A program made the position numbers and the translations under genes. DNA of 64,000 bases, taken from Halorussus marinus (lineage in GTDB: Archaea; Halobacteriota; Halobacteria; Halobacteriales; Haladaptataceae). A model generated the notes under the pieces. That model was not told the DNA's origin and ran no database searches. It worked only from the letters and a program-made list of their open reading frames with translations. The DNA is taken from assembly GCF_004765795.1 (NCBI RefSeq), contig NZ_SBIV01000002.1, positions 496,001 through 560,000 of the forward strand. The letters run 5' to 3'. Every line of letters starts with the position of its first letter. Position 1 is the stretch's first letter. Positions 33,969 through 42,596 of the stretch are shown here, piece by piece.

Positions 33969-33988
33969 CTGATTCTGCCGCGAGCACT

Positions 33989-34013
33989 CGGCGAGCAATT
34001 CAGTTGCTCGCCG
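33989..34013 (+). terminator. Strong stem-loop after tRNA-Arg
   Basis: CGGCGAGCAA, loop TTCAG, TTGCTCGCCG: a perfect 10-bp hairpin about 20 bases after the tRNA end. It may mark the end of the precursor or terminate transcription. No T-run follows directly. Confidence 0.5.
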
Positions 34014-34040
34014 CACCGCGAGCGGCGAATCGAGTCGCTC

Positions 34041-34116
34041 GATGGGGTTTGAACCCTGCCAGTCGCGCGCAACGAAGTGAGCACGCCTGGCGCTGGTTCA
34101 CAATCCCATCTGCCCG
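34041..34116. repeat. Degenerate inverted and direct copies of the tRNA-Arg 3' end
   Basis: GATGGGGTTTGAACCC (34041-34056) is the reverse complement of the tRNA T-arm region with one mismatch in 16. CTGGTTCACAATCCCATCTGCCCG (34093-34116) repeats the tRNA 3' end in direct orientation with a few changes. Neither can fold as a tRNA. They look like remnants of duplication or integration at the tRNA gene. The stretch 33969-34365 (nearly 400 bases) otherwise holds only the stem-loop above, element D and a Cys/Arg-free GC-rich spacer with no gene. Confidence 0.65.
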
Positions 34117-34117
34117 T

Positions 34118-34295
34118 CGACCTTTTACTGCGGGCGCACCGGAAGACAAACCGCGTCTTCCGAGCCTTGGCTCGCTTCGCTCGCCAAGACGCCCCGAGAG
34201 GCGCGCCCTTGTAAAACGTCGATGAAAAGCCGTCGTCACCCTCTTCGGGGGTTCCTCGGCCTGCTCACTCGCTTCGCTCGTTCGCAGTCGAAAGG
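34118..34295 (+). repeat. Dispersed structured intergenic element, copy D
   Basis: It starts CGACCTTTTACTGCGGGCG right after the tRNA 3'-end remnant. It has stem GGAAGAC/GTCTTCC (34141-34147 with 34155-34161), stem CTTGGC/GCCAAG (34166-34171 with 34183-34188), CGCGCCCTTGTAAAACGTCGATGAAAAG (34202-34229), and a weaker distal box GGCCTGCTCACTC...CGTTCGCAGT (34258-34288). It aligns without gaps to copy B over the two stems, and two base pairs differ in a compensatory way (A-T to G-C, C-G to T-A). It separates the tRNA from the convergent DUF3592 gene. Confidence 0.82.
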
Positions 34296-34365
34296 CCAGC
34301 CCCACCGGACGGCGAATCGCGGCTCGGCTCGTCGGCTAGGTCGGCTCGCGACGGGAAGGGTTTCG

Positions 34366-34872
34366 CTACGAGTTCCGGAAGCCGTTCAGCGCCGATCGGC
34401 CCCCGAGCAGCATCGCGACCAGACCGATCCCGATCGCGACGAGCGGCCCGTTCGACTGTTGGTTCTTCAGGAACGCGTCGCCGGGCGATTCGGGGGTCGC
34501 GTACGCCGTGACGGTGGCGCCGACCTCGTACTCGTCGACGACGTCGCTCGCGGCGGACTCGGTGTCGTACGACTGTCTCACCGACGCGGGGTAGACGTTC
34601 TGTGAGGTGTACGATTCGCCTCGATACGCGTACTCGAACCGAACGACGGGGTAGTGATCGACGCCCGTACTCGACCCCGAGCCGTCCGACTCGACGCCGG
34701 TCTCGGTGATCGTCGCGTTCACCGGGACCGCGGCGTCGATCGCCTGTCGCTGCTGGAGGTGATCGTAGCCGCCGTAGCCCGCGACGGCCACACCGACGAG
34801 GAGGACCAGCAGTCCGCCCCGAACGGGGTCGATTTCCCGGCCGCCCACGGTGATACTCGAATCGGGAGCCAC
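34366..34872 (-). CDS. DUF3592-type membrane protein
   Basis: A 168-residue protein with two membrane helices (about residues 18-38 and 138-155) flanking an extracytoplasmic domain: AVPVNATITETGVESDGSG, then HYPVVRFEYAYRGESYTSQNVYP, then EVGATVTAYATPESPGDAFL. This strand pattern is that of DUF3592 proteins, which are common small envelope proteins of unknown role. The frame is open to an ATG at 35019, but the sequence there is Arg/Cys-rich shadow, and a GTG at 34872 (VAPDSSITVGG) starts just before the first helix. The exact start is uncertain. Confidence 0.75.
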   Translation of the reverse strand: MAPDSSITVGGREIDPVRGGLLVLLVGVAVAGYGGYDHLQQRQAIDAAVPVNATITETGVESDGSGSSTGVDHYPVVRFEYAYRGESYTSQNVYPASVRQSYDTESAASDVVDEYEVGATVTAYATPESPGDAFLKNQQSNGPLVAIGIGLVAMLLGGRSALNGFRNS

Positions 34873-35017
34873 ACCCGTCGGTTTACGGGAGCGACTGATA
34901 GACCCACCGGAGACGACGAGTGGCTTCTCGGCCCCGGGACACTTCGTGCCCCCCACCTCCGGCACGCGGCGACCGCAGAACAGAAAGCTTACACGGGCCT
35001 CGCGGGACGACGCCGAC

Positions 35018-35197
35018 ATGTCCAGCCCTCCAGTCTCGGACCCCCAGTATCGGTACGGCGTCGCGACGCTCGAATGGGCGCGCGAAGAGCAGGCGACGCT
35101 CGACGAGTGGTCGACTCGACGCGCCGACCCCCACCGTGTGCGGGCGGCGCTGTTGACCGAGTGGCTCGGGAGCCTGCGGGATCGCCTGCTCGACTGA
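35018..35197 (+). CDS. Small conserved haloarchaeal protein
   Basis: A 59-residue soluble protein, MSSPPVSDPQYRYG followed by one helical region rich in charged residues and Trp (TLEWAREEQATLDEW, LLTEWLGSLRDRLLD). A GAAAGCTTAC element lies about 30 bases before the ATG and could be its TATA box. It has no recognised family or motif. It converges with the zinc-ribbon gene, 9 bases apart. Confidence 0.6.
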   Translation: MSSPPVSDPQYRYGVATLEWAREEQATLDEWSTRRADPHRVRAALLTEWLGSLRDRLLD

Positions 35198-35206
35198 GCG
35201 GGGGTC

Positions 35207-35356
35207 TCAGAGGAGTTCGCCCACGTCCTGGATCGCGGACCGACAGAACGGACACCGGTAGTTCGTCTGGAAGTCGTTGTGCTGGGCCACGGTCCGGGTT
35301 TCGAGCTCGTGCATGGCGATACTGCGACCGCAGTCGGGACACGATACCTTCGTCAC
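35207..35356 (-). CDS. Small zinc ribbon protein
   Basis: A 49-residue protein from a GTG start (VTKVSCPDCGRSIAMHELE). It contains CPDC and CPFC, a four-cysteine zinc ribbon, with TRTVAQHNDFQTNYR between. The GTG is preferred because upstream codons (to an ATG at 35416) are not conserved-looking. A TTTAAG TATA element sits about 31 bases before the GTG, fitting a leaderless transcript. No function is known. Confidence 0.65.
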   Translation of the reverse strand: MTKVSCPDCGRSIAMHELETRTVAQHNDFQTNYRCPFCRSAIQDVGELL

Positions 35357-35446
35357 GAGGCGTGTGTCTACACCACACACGCTTAAACTCCACTGTAAGT
35401 CAGGGAAACAAACCACTTTCCCGAGCAGTCCGCCCGGGCGACGGCG

Positions 35447-36541
35447 TTACGCCTCGAAGCCGTCCTCGAACCGGAACGTCCCGTCGCGCTGGACGACCTC
35501 GCCGTCGACCTCGATGTAGGAGTCCTCGGACATGTCGACGATCATGTCGACGTGGACCGCCGACTCGTTGCCCGACTCGCCCTCGGGGAGACAGGCCTCG
35601 TAGGCCCGACCCACCGCGAGGTGGACCGTATCGCCCATCTTCTCGTCGAACAGCATGTTGTAGGTGAACCGGTCGATGTCGCGGTTCATCCCGATACCGA
35701 GTTCGCCGAGTCGGCGGGCGCCCTCGTCGGTGTTCAGCACCTCGGTCAGGACGTCCTCGTTTTTGCTCGCGGCGTGCTCGACGACCTCGCCGTCCTCGAA
35801 CCGGAGCCGGGCGTCCTCGACCTCGTGGCCCTGATGGATCAGGGGTTTGTCGAAAAGCACCTCGCCCTCGACCGAGTCGGCGACCGGCGCGGTGAACACC
35901 TCGCCGCCCGGGAGGTTGTTGGTCGCCTGATCGTTGATCGTGGTCATCCCGTCGACGCTCAGCCGGAGGTCGGTCGTCTCGCCGCTGACGATCCGGACCT
36001 CCTCGGCGGGGTCGAGGATCTCGACCATCTGGTCCTGGAACTCCCGCTGGGCGTCCCAGTCCTTGTCGATGGCCGACCAGACGAACTGCTCGTACTCGGG
36101 GGTCGACATCTCGGCGTTCTGGGCGTCGGCGGGCGCGGGGAACTGGGTGAGCACCCACGTCGTGTCGAGGATCTCCTCGCGGATCGGACTGTGGGACTTC
36201 CGGAACGCCGACATGGTCTGGGAGGGGACCGCGCTCATGTCGGCGACGTTGTCGTGAGCCCGGACGTGGATCCACACGTCGGCGGCCTCGGCGAGCGCGA
36301 GCTCGTGGTCGGGCGCGTCGAGGGCGTCGGCGTCGGCCGCCCGGAGGAACGCCGCGCGGGTGGCGTCCTGCCGGCCGGCGACGTGGAGCGGGAACGCCTC
36401 GCGCTCGCCGACGACCTCACAGAGCGCGAGCGTGAGGTCTTCGGCCGCGGGCGGGGCGCTGACGACGACGTTGTCTCCGGCCTCGACTTCGGTGGAGTGG
36501 TCGACGACGACTTCGGCGTGCTTTCGGATCCGCGGGTCCAT
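35447..36541 (-). CDS. M29-family aminopeptidase
   Basis: A 364-residue metallopeptidase of family M29 (aminopeptidase T/AmpS type), expected to remove N-terminal residues from peptides using two metal ions. The N-terminus DPRIRKHAEVVVDHSTEVEAGD is typical, as is VVVSAPPAAEDL. The C-terminal metal region includes GMNRDIDRFTYNMLFDEKMGDTVHLAVGRAYE and SAVHVDMIVDMS with the conserved His and Asp. It is about 40 residues shorter than bacterial AmpS, as is usual for haloarchaeal forms. It is divergent from the threonine aldolase gene. Confidence 0.87.
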   Translation of the reverse strand: MDPRIRKHAEVVVDHSTEVEAGDNVVVSAPPAAEDLTLALCEVVGEREAFPLHVAGRQDATRAAFLRAADADALDAPDHELALAEAADVWIHVRAHDNVADMSAVPSQTMSAFRKSHSPIREEILDTTWVLTQFPAPADAQNAEMSTPEYEQFVWSAIDKDWDAQREFQDQMVEILDPAEEVRIVSGETTDLRLSVDGMTTINDQATNNLPGGEVFTAPVADSVEGEVLFDKPLIHQGHEVEDARLRFEDGEVVEHAASKNEDVLTEVLNTDEGARRLGELGIGMNRDIDRFTYNMLFDEKMGDTVHLAVGRAYEACLPEGESGNESAVHVDMIVDMSEDSYIEVDGEVVQRDGTFRFEDGFEA

Positions 36542-36636
36542 ACCCGAACGTCTGGTGAGCCGGCCAAACCGCTTTCGGTCTCGAACGGCTTGCGGGCATC
36601 ACCGAGTATTTGGCGCGGGACGCGAAAGGGAGACGT

Positions 36637-37659
36637 ATGACAGACCTGCGGAGCGACACGGTGACGATGCCCGACGACCGGATGCGGGAGGCGGCCCGCG
36701 ACGCCGAGGTCGGCGACGACGTGTACCGCGAGGACCCGACGGTCAACGAACTCGAAGCCCGCGCGGCCGACCTCGTGGGGATGGAGGCGGCCCTCTACGT
36801 CCCGACCGGGACGATGGGCAACCAGATCGCGATCCGGACCCACACCGACCGCGGTCAGGAGATCCTCACCGAGCGCGAGAGCCACGTCGTCAAGTGGGAA
36901 CTGGGCGGCATCGCACAGTTCTCGGAGCTACAGGTCCGCACCCTCGACGGCGGCGAGCGCGGGATCCCGACGCCCGAACAGGTCCGCGAGGAGTACGTCG
37001 AAGAGGACCTCCACCGCCCCGGCACCGGGCTTGTCGCGGTCGAGAACACCCACAACAGCAAGGGCGGGGTCGCCATCGCGCCCGAGAAGATCGACGCCGT
37101 CGCCGAGGCCGCCCACGAGCGGGACGTGCCGGTCCACCTCGACGGCGCGCGGGTGATGAACGCCGCGGTCGCCAACGACGTCGCCCCCGAGCGGATGGTC
37201 GAGAGCGTCGACTCGGTGATGTTCTGTCTCTCGAAGGGGCTTGGCGCGCCGGTCGGATCGGTGGTCGCGGGCACCGAGGCGTTCATCGAGCGGGCCCGCC
37301 GGACCCGCAAGCTGTTCGGCGGCGGGATGCGTCAGGCCGGCGTGATCGCCGCGCCGGGGCTGGTCGCGCTCGAAAACGTCGACCGGCTCGCCGAGGACCA
37401 CGAGAACGCCCGCGCGCTCGCCGACCGGCTCGCCGAGATCGAGGGGCTCGGCGTACAGGAACCCGAGACGAACATCGTGCTCGTGGACACGGAGCAGACG
37501 GGACTGACCGCCGAGGAGTTCCTCGAGACCGCCGCCGACGCCGGCGTCCGGGGCGTCGAGTTCGACACCCACGTCGCGCGGTTCTGCACTCACTGGGACG
37601 TCGACCGCGAGGACGTGGTCGAGGCGGCCGAACGCGTCGGCGAGGCGCTCGAAGGCTGA
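36637..37659 (+). CDS. ltaE: Low-specificity threonine aldolase
   Basis: A 340-residue fold-type I PLP enzyme that splits threonine or allo-threonine into glycine and acetaldehyde. It has LRSDTVTMPDDRMREA at the N-terminus, GDDVYREDPTVNELE, ENTHNSKGG, HLDGARVMNAAV and the PLP lysine in FCLSKGLGAPVGSVVAG. I use the ATG giving MTDLRSDTVTMP; nine codons of weak upstream frame are left out. The role is glycine supply or threonine breakdown. Upstream, ACCGAGTATTTGGC provides an AT-rich promoter candidate. Confidence 0.93.
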   Translation: MTDLRSDTVTMPDDRMREAARDAEVGDDVYREDPTVNELEARAADLVGMEAALYVPTGTMGNQIAIRTHTDRGQEILTERESHVVKWELGGIAQFSELQVRTLDGGERGIPTPEQVREEYVEEDLHRPGTGLVAVENTHNSKGGVAIAPEKIDAVAEAAHERDVPVHLDGARVMNAAVANDVAPERMVESVDSVMFCLSKGLGAPVGSVVAGTEAFIERARRTRKLFGGGMRQAGVIAAPGLVALENVDRLAEDHENARALADRLAEIEGLGVQEPETNIVLVDTEQTGLTAEEFLETAADAGVRGVEFDTHVARFCTHWDVDREDVVEAAERVGEALEG

Positions 37660-37724
37660 ATCGGCCGTTCGGGCGCCCGGTCGAGTCGACCCGACGCGGT
37701 GACGCCCGGCGGACCCGACCGCTC

Positions 37725-37853
37725 TCAGCTGTTCTCCATGCCTTCCCGAAAGCTCGTCACGGTCCGGCGGATGAACAGGTACATGAACAGCACGAACCCG
37801 AGCAAGAGGGCGACGAAGCCGACGACGATCGGGTTGTTGTAGACGAACTCCAT
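37725..37853 (-). CDS. Tiny single-helix membrane protein
   Basis: A 42-residue protein, MEFVYNNPIVVGF, then one membrane helix (about residues 8-29) and a basic end FIRRTVTSFREGMENS. I recall a conserved haloarchaeal protein of this form (DUF7859). It is too short for standard ORF filters. It is divergent from the winged-helix membrane regulator at 37948, and the shared gap has AAATTCG and ACAACATTCATTTG promoter-like stretches. Function is unknown. Confidence 0.65.
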   Translation of the reverse strand: MEFVYNNPIVVGFVALLLGFVLFMYLFIRRTVTSFREGMENS

Positions 37854-37947
37854 ACGCGTACCATCCGGTCGGCCGCTCAAATTCGTTTCGACGCCGAAAG
37901 TTCGACGCTTGACAACATTCATTTGCCGGGGGTGAGTATCCGCCGAC

Positions 37948-38589
37948 ATGGCTGACCTGCTGCCCTCCACTTCGGACGCGACCGCCTCGCAGTCGGCCGA
38001 ACCGCGGGTCATCGGCGTCGACAGCGACGACGCCGACGACCTCCTCGGCGCCCTCTCGTCGTCGACCGCCCGCGAACTGCTCGCCGCGCTCCACGAGGAC
38101 CCCGCCACGCCCTCGGCGCTCGCCGAGGAGATCGACACCTCCCTCCAGAACGCCCAGTACCACCTCGGCAACCTCGAAGACGCCGACGTGATCGAGGTCG
38201 TCGACACCGTCTACTCCGAGAAGGGCCGGGAGATGAGCGTCTACGCCCCGACCGATCAGCCGCTGGTGGTGTTCGCGGGCAACGAGGAGGAGACCAGCGG
38301 GCTGAAGGCGGCGCTCTCGCGGCTCCTCGGCGCGTTCGGCGCGCTCGGACTCCTCAGCCTCGCGGTCCAGACAGCCGTCGGCGACGGCCTCCCGTTCGTC
38401 GGCGAGTCCGGGAGCGAGACGACCGGCCAGCCGAGCGGGATGTCGATCCAGTCGACCGACGCGGGCCGCCAGACCGCGGAGGCGGCGAGCAACGCGGTTC
38501 CGCCCGGCCTCCTGTTTTTCGCCGGCGGTGCGCTCGTCCTCGCGCTCGGGTTCGCGTGGTGGTACTACGCGAACGGCCGGAGTGACTAA
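37948..38589 (+). CDS. Membrane-bound winged-helix (ArsR-like) regulator
   Basis: A 213-residue protein with an N-terminal winged-helix domain (residues ~28-105: ALSSSTARELLAALHED, SALAEEIDTSLQNAQYHLGNLEDADVIEVVDTVYSEKGREMSVYAP) and two hydrophobic helices (about 122-142 and 185-206). This architecture, a DNA-binding domain tied to the membrane, is common in haloarchaea and may report envelope signals to transcription. The ligand and targets are unknown. A Ser/Thr/Gln-rich loop (145-183) between the helices would face outside. Confidence 0.83.
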   Translation: MADLLPSTSDATASQSAEPRVIGVDSDDADDLLGALSSSTARELLAALHEDPATPSALAEEIDTSLQNAQYHLGNLEDADVIEVVDTVYSEKGREMSVYAPTDQPLVVFAGNEEETSGLKAALSRLLGAFGALGLLSLAVQTAVGDGLPFVGESGSETTGQPSGMSIQSTDAGRQTAEAASNAVPPGLLFFAGGALVLALGFAWWYYANGRSD

Positions 38590-38673
38590 AACGCGTCTTT
38601 GAGCTTACGGGAGCTACTTGATACGGCGGCGCGTAGGTGTGAGTGCACCGCCCCGCTTCGGCCCTCCACCCGA

Positions 38674-38693
38674 CGCCGAACGGTCGTTCGGCG
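38674..38693. terminator. Perfect palindrome between convergent genes
   Basis: CGCCGAACG, two bases, CGTTCGGCG, in the 139-base gap between the regulator and the metallophosphoesterase genes, which converge. It could serve both directions as a terminator hairpin. Nothing else is seen in the gap. Confidence 0.5.
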
Positions 38694-38728
38694 CCGATAT
38701 CCGAGCCGCCGACCGACTCCCGCGAGCG

Positions 38729-39235
38729 CTATTCTACGCGAAACTCCTCGATCACCGAGCCGTCCCGGTGGCGGATCTCGCCGTCGAGCCCGCCGTCGGC
38801 GGGCCGGAGCTCGGCGTGGGTCGGGAGACCGCCCCGCGGGCGAGCGTGACTGCCGGGGTTGAGCAAGAGCACCTCGTCGGCCTCGGAGACCGCGTGGCGA
38901 TGCGAGTGGCCGAACACGACCACGTCGGCGGCCTGCTGGCGTCCGAGCAACGAGAGGCCGGTCGCCCCGCGGTCGTCGCCGTGGGTCAGGACGAACCGGA
39001 CGCCCTCGGCCTCGAAGGTGCGCTCTGCGGGCAGGCGATCGCGGACCCCCGGCGCGGCGTTGTTGCCGTAGACGCCGTGGAGGCGATCGCTGGCGGCCTC
39101 GAAGGCGTCGAGGGCCGCCTCGTTCAGGAAGTCCCCGGCGTGGACGACGAGGTCGGCGGCCTCGACCGCCTCGGCGGCGCGTCCGGTCAGTTCGTGGCCC
39201 GAGCGACTGTGGGTGTCCGAGACGACGGTTATCAT
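38729..39235 (-). CDS. YfcE-type metallophosphoesterase
   Basis: A 168-residue calcineurin-like phosphodiesterase of the YfcE/MJ0936 group. All metal motifs are present: SDTHSRSG, HAGDFLN, YGNNAAPG, LTHGDDRG and GHSHRHAV. The final LLNPGSHARPRGG is typical. It hydrolyses phosphodiesters with two metal ions; the physiological substrate is not known. The ATG giving MITVVSDTHS is chosen because it starts at the first strand. It is divergent from the CDF transporter, with about 130 bases between. Confidence 0.92.
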   Translation of the reverse strand: MITVVSDTHSRSGHELTGRAAEAVEAADLVVHAGDFLNEAALDAFEAASDRLHGVYGNNAAPGVRDRLPAERTFEAEGVRFVLTHGDDRGATGLSLLGRQQAADVVVFGHSHRHAVSEADEVLLLNPGSHARPRGGLPTHAELRPADGGLDGEIRHRDGSVIEEFRVE

Positions 39236-39366
39236 GGGTCGACGTACGGGCGGACGGGTCCTGAGCGTTTCCGTCCGGACTCGCCGACCGTCGGTGCCGG
39301 CTCCCACCGCGTCTTCGGGGTCGGACTGCAACCAGATTCTTACCGCGCGCCAGAGAAGTGGGGACG

Positions 39367-40308
39367 ATGGCCGAAAGCAAATCTGTCGTCGTCGCCGCGC
39401 TGATAGCCAACGGAGCGATCGCCATCCTGAAGTTCGGTGGCTTTCTCCTGACAGGAAGCGCCGCGATGCTCTCGGAGACGTACCACTCGATCTCGGACAC
39501 GGGCAATCAGGTGTTTTTACTCGTCGGGCTCCGGTTCAGCGGCCGGGACGCCAGCCGCGGCCACCCCTTCGGCTACGGGAAAGCCGAGTTCTTCTACAGC
39601 TTTCTGGTGAGCGTGTTCCTGTTCGGCATCGCCGGGTGGGAGAGCGCCAAACACGGCTACGACGCCATCATGCACCCCCATCCGGTCGAGCAGGGGCCGG
39701 TGACCCTGCTCGGCGCGACGTTCCCGGCGGTCTGGGTCAACTACGCCGTCTTGGCCGGCGCGATCGCGTTCGAGAGCTACGCGCTCAAGAAGGCGTGGGA
39801 GGGGATGAACGCAGACATCGACCAGCACGGCTGGAGCGGGCTGGGCGAGGCGTTCCGGAAGACGAGCAACGTGACGACGCTGACCGCGTTCACCGAGGAC
39901 ACCATCGCGCTTGTCGGGGCGGGGCTCGCGCTGTTCGGGGTGTATCTCTCGAGAGCCACCGGGAACCCGCTGTACGACGCCGTCTCCGCGCTGTTGATCG
40001 GGCTCATGCTGATGGGCTTCGCGCTGGCGCTGGCGTGGGAGAACAAGCGCCTCCTGCTCGGCGAGAGCCTCCCGAAAGACGACGAGCGCGAACTCCGAGA
40101 CGTCATCGAAGGCTGGGACGGCGTCGACGGCATCGTCGACTTCCGGAGCGTCTACTTCGGGCCCGAGGAGGTGCTGATCGCGGCCGACGTCACCTTCGAG
40201 AACGGCTTCGACACGGGCGGGATGGACGACAGCATCACCGGACTGGAGGACGCGCTGAAGGAGGTGAACCCGAGTATCTTCAAGGTGTACATCGAGCCCG
40301 AGAGGTAG
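39367..40308 (+). CDS. Cation diffusion facilitator, SLC30A9-like
   Basis: A 313-residue metal/proton antiporter of the CDF family with six helices and a short cytoplasmic C-terminal domain. Helix 2 carries HSISDTGNQ (H40, D44), the usual metal-site pattern. Helix 5 has AFTEDTIALVGAGLALFG (E177, D178) where typical CDFs have HxxxD. Together with GNPLYDAVSALLIGLML and RLLLGESL this resembles the ZnT9 (SLC30A9) branch. Zinc, manganese or cobalt may be exported; the metal cannot be told. It precedes the XPD gene on the same strand, with a separate TTTAAA promoter between. Confidence 0.88.
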   Translation: MAESKSVVVAALIANGAIAILKFGGFLLTGSAAMLSETYHSISDTGNQVFLLVGLRFSGRDASRGHPFGYGKAEFFYSFLVSVFLFGIAGWESAKHGYDAIMHPHPVEQGPVTLLGATFPAVWVNYAVLAGAIAFESYALKKAWEGMNADIDQHGWSGLGEAFRKTSNVTTLTAFTEDTIALVGAGLALFGVYLSRATGNPLYDAVSALLIGLMLMGFALALAWENKRLLLGESLPKDDERELRDVIEGWDGVDGIVDFRSVYFGPEEVLIAADVTFENGFDTGGMDDSITGLEDALKEVNPSIFKVYIEPER

Positions 40309-40372
40309 CGCCCGACCCGGACTTCCGCCCCGGAGCGAGACTTTAAACCCCAAGCCCCGCAAATCCTCTCCC

Positions 40373-42553
40373 GTGGCAGAGACCAACGGGTACATGCGTT
40401 TTTTCCCCTACGAGGAGCCGTACGCCAACCAGCGCGAGGCGATGGACCGTATCTACAACGCCTTCGCCCGGGGTCAGGACGTGCTGTTCGAGGGGGCCTG
40501 CGGGACGGGCAAGACGCTGTCGTCGCTGGTGCCCGCGCTGGAGTACGCTCGCGAGGAGGACAAGACGGTGGTCATCACGACCAACGTCCACCAGCAGATG
40601 CGCCAGTTCGTCGAGGAGGCCCGCGAGATCACCACCGAGGAGTCGATCCGGGCGGTCGTCTTCCGGGGGAAGGGGTCGATGTGCCACATCGACGTGGGCT
40701 TCGAGGAGTGTCAGGTCCTGCGGGACAACACCTACGAAGTGGTCGACAAAGAGCGAGATCTGCGGGAGCTCGAAGCCCGCCAGGAGGAGCTACTCGAAGC
40801 GAGCCGGGAGGGCGACGACCGCGCCGCCGAGGCCCGGAGCGCGGTCATGGACGAGCTCGAGCAGGTCGAAGAGACCCTGGAGGGACTCGAAGACACGAAC
40901 ACCTGCGAGTACTACTACAACAACCTCGTCGGCGACAACGAGGCGTTCTACTCGTGGCTCTACGACGACGTGCGCACGCCCGACGACATCTACGACTACG
41001 CCGAGCGCCAGCACCTCTGTGGCTACGAGCTGCTGAAAGACGGCATGGAGGGGGTCGATCTGGTCGTCTGCAACTACCACCACCTCCTCGATCCGATGAT
41101 CCGCGAGCAGTTCTTCCGGTGGCTCGGCCGGGACCCCGAAGACGTCATCACCATCTTCGACGAGGCCCACAACGTCGAGGGGACCGCCCGCGAACACGCC
41201 AGTCGCACCCTCACGGAGAACACCCTCGACTCGGCGCTCGACGAGCTACAGGACTCGGACGACGCCCGGAGCGAGCCAGCCTACAACGTCATCGCGGCGT
41301 TCCGGCGCGCGCTCGAAGAGACCTACGAGGACGCGTTCGGATTTGGCGACCGCGAGGAGGTCGACGGCACCTGGGAGGACGTCTCCATCTCGAACGAGGA
41401 CAAACGCGACGACCTCACGCTCAACTTCCTCCAGCAGTACACCGGGAAGGGCATCGACACCGAGCTCGAACTCGCGGTCCACCTCGGGCGCGAACTCGAC
41501 GAGGAGTACGAGGAGGCGTACAAGGACGGCGAGGCGACCACCCGACAGGAGTGTCAGACCCTCCGGGCCGCCGAGTTCGTCCGGGAGTTCATGGACGAGA
41601 GCGCCGATCTGGGCCAGTATCCGGTGGTCTCGGTCCGGCGCGACGAGGCCACCGACGAGGTGTACGGTCGGGCGGAGCTGTACACCTGCATCCCGCGGGA
41701 AGTGACCGCGGAGCTGTTCTCGGAGGTGTACGCGACGGTGCTGATGAGCGCGACCCTCCGGCCGTTCGACGTACTCGGGGACGTGCTCGGGCTCGAAGAC
41801 CCCGTCTCGCTGGCCTACGGGCTCCAGTTTCCCGAGGAGAACCGCCGGACGTTCGCGGTCGAGAGCCCCGCGCTGTTTTCGAGCGAGCGCGACGACCCCG
41901 AGACCCAGGCCACGATCGCGGGCGTCCTCGAAGACGCCGTGGAGTTTACCGCCGGGAACAGCCTGCTTTTCTTCCCGAGCTACGCCGAGGCCGAGCGCTA
42001 CCACGAGCGCCTCGCCCGCGAAACCGACGCCGCCCTGTACATGGACGAGCCCGGCACGTCCGTCGAGGAGCTCCGCCGAGAGTTCGTCGACGACGACGGG
42101 GCGGCGCTTTTCACCTCGCTGTGGGGGACGCTGGCGGAGGGCGTGAGCTTCGACGGCGACGACGCCCGGACCGTGGTGGTGGTCGGGGTTCCGTACCCCC
42201 ATCTCAGCGACCGGATGGAGGCGGTCCAGGAGGCCTACGACCGGACGTTCGCCGACCGGTCGGGCCGCGATTCGGGGTGGGAGTACGCGGTCGAGATCCC
42301 GACGATCCGCAAGACCCGCCAAGCGCTCGGGCGCGTGATCCGGTCGCCCGAGGACTTCGGCGTCCGGGTGCTCGTCGACAAGCGCTACACCGAGGCGGGC
42401 CGGAGAGAGATGGGCAAGTACGGCGTCCGCGAGACGTTCCCGTCCGAAGAACGCGGCGAGATGATCGACATCGACCCCGAGAAACTGAAGTTCGCGATGC
42501 TGAACTTCTACGGTGACAGGGACGCGTGGGCGGGCGCGCCGCCGACGCCGTGA
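40373..42553 (+). CDS. XPD/Rad3-family ATP-dependent DNA helicase
   Basis: A 726-residue 5'-to-3' DNA helicase related to XPD. Walker A is GACGTGKT near residue 43, and the DEAH box is in IFDEAHNVEG near 263. Four cysteines (GSMCHID, FEECQVL, NTCEYYY and HLCGYEL) build the Fe-S domain. A charged coiled-coil insertion (residues ~125-165) lies inside it. The C-terminal motor has LMSATLRPFD, LFTSLWGTLAEGVSFDG and QALGRVIRSPEDFG. The start is GTG, with TTTAAA about 28 bases upstream. It is the longer of two such helicases in the window. Confidence 0.95.
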   Translation: MAETNGYMRFFPYEEPYANQREAMDRIYNAFARGQDVLFEGACGTGKTLSSLVPALEYAREEDKTVVITTNVHQQMRQFVEEAREITTEESIRAVVFRGKGSMCHIDVGFEECQVLRDNTYEVVDKERDLRELEARQEELLEASREGDDRAAEARSAVMDELEQVEETLEGLEDTNTCEYYYNNLVGDNEAFYSWLYDDVRTPDDIYDYAERQHLCGYELLKDGMEGVDLVVCNYHHLLDPMIREQFFRWLGRDPEDVITIFDEAHNVEGTAREHASRTLTENTLDSALDELQDSDDARSEPAYNVIAAFRRALEETYEDAFGFGDREEVDGTWEDVSISNEDKRDDLTLNFLQQYTGKGIDTELELAVHLGRELDEEYEEAYKDGEATTRQECQTLRAAEFVREFMDESADLGQYPVVSVRRDEATDEVYGRAELYTCIPREVTAELFSEVYATVLMSATLRPFDVLGDVLGLEDPVSLAYGLQFPEENRRTFAVESPALFSSERDDPETQATIAGVLEDAVEFTAGNSLLFFPSYAEAERYHERLARETDAALYMDEPGTSVEELRREFVDDDGAALFTSLWGTLAEGVSFDGDDARTVVVVGVPYPHLSDRMEAVQEAYDRTFADRSGRDSGWEYAVEIPTIRKTRQALGRVIRSPEDFGVRVLVDKRYTEAGRREMGKYGVRETFPSEERGEMIDIDPEKLKFAMLNFYGDRDAWAGAPPTP

Positions 42554-42596
42554 CGGCGGGCGAGGACGCGTCGACCGCCCGCGAGCGAGTCGACGC

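Noticed and set aside
33772-33987. Minus-strand ORF with GFEPTT-like sequence over the tRNA gene
   Set aside because: It is the antisense translation of tRNA T arms, a well-known source of false proteins. The tRNA itself explains the sequence.
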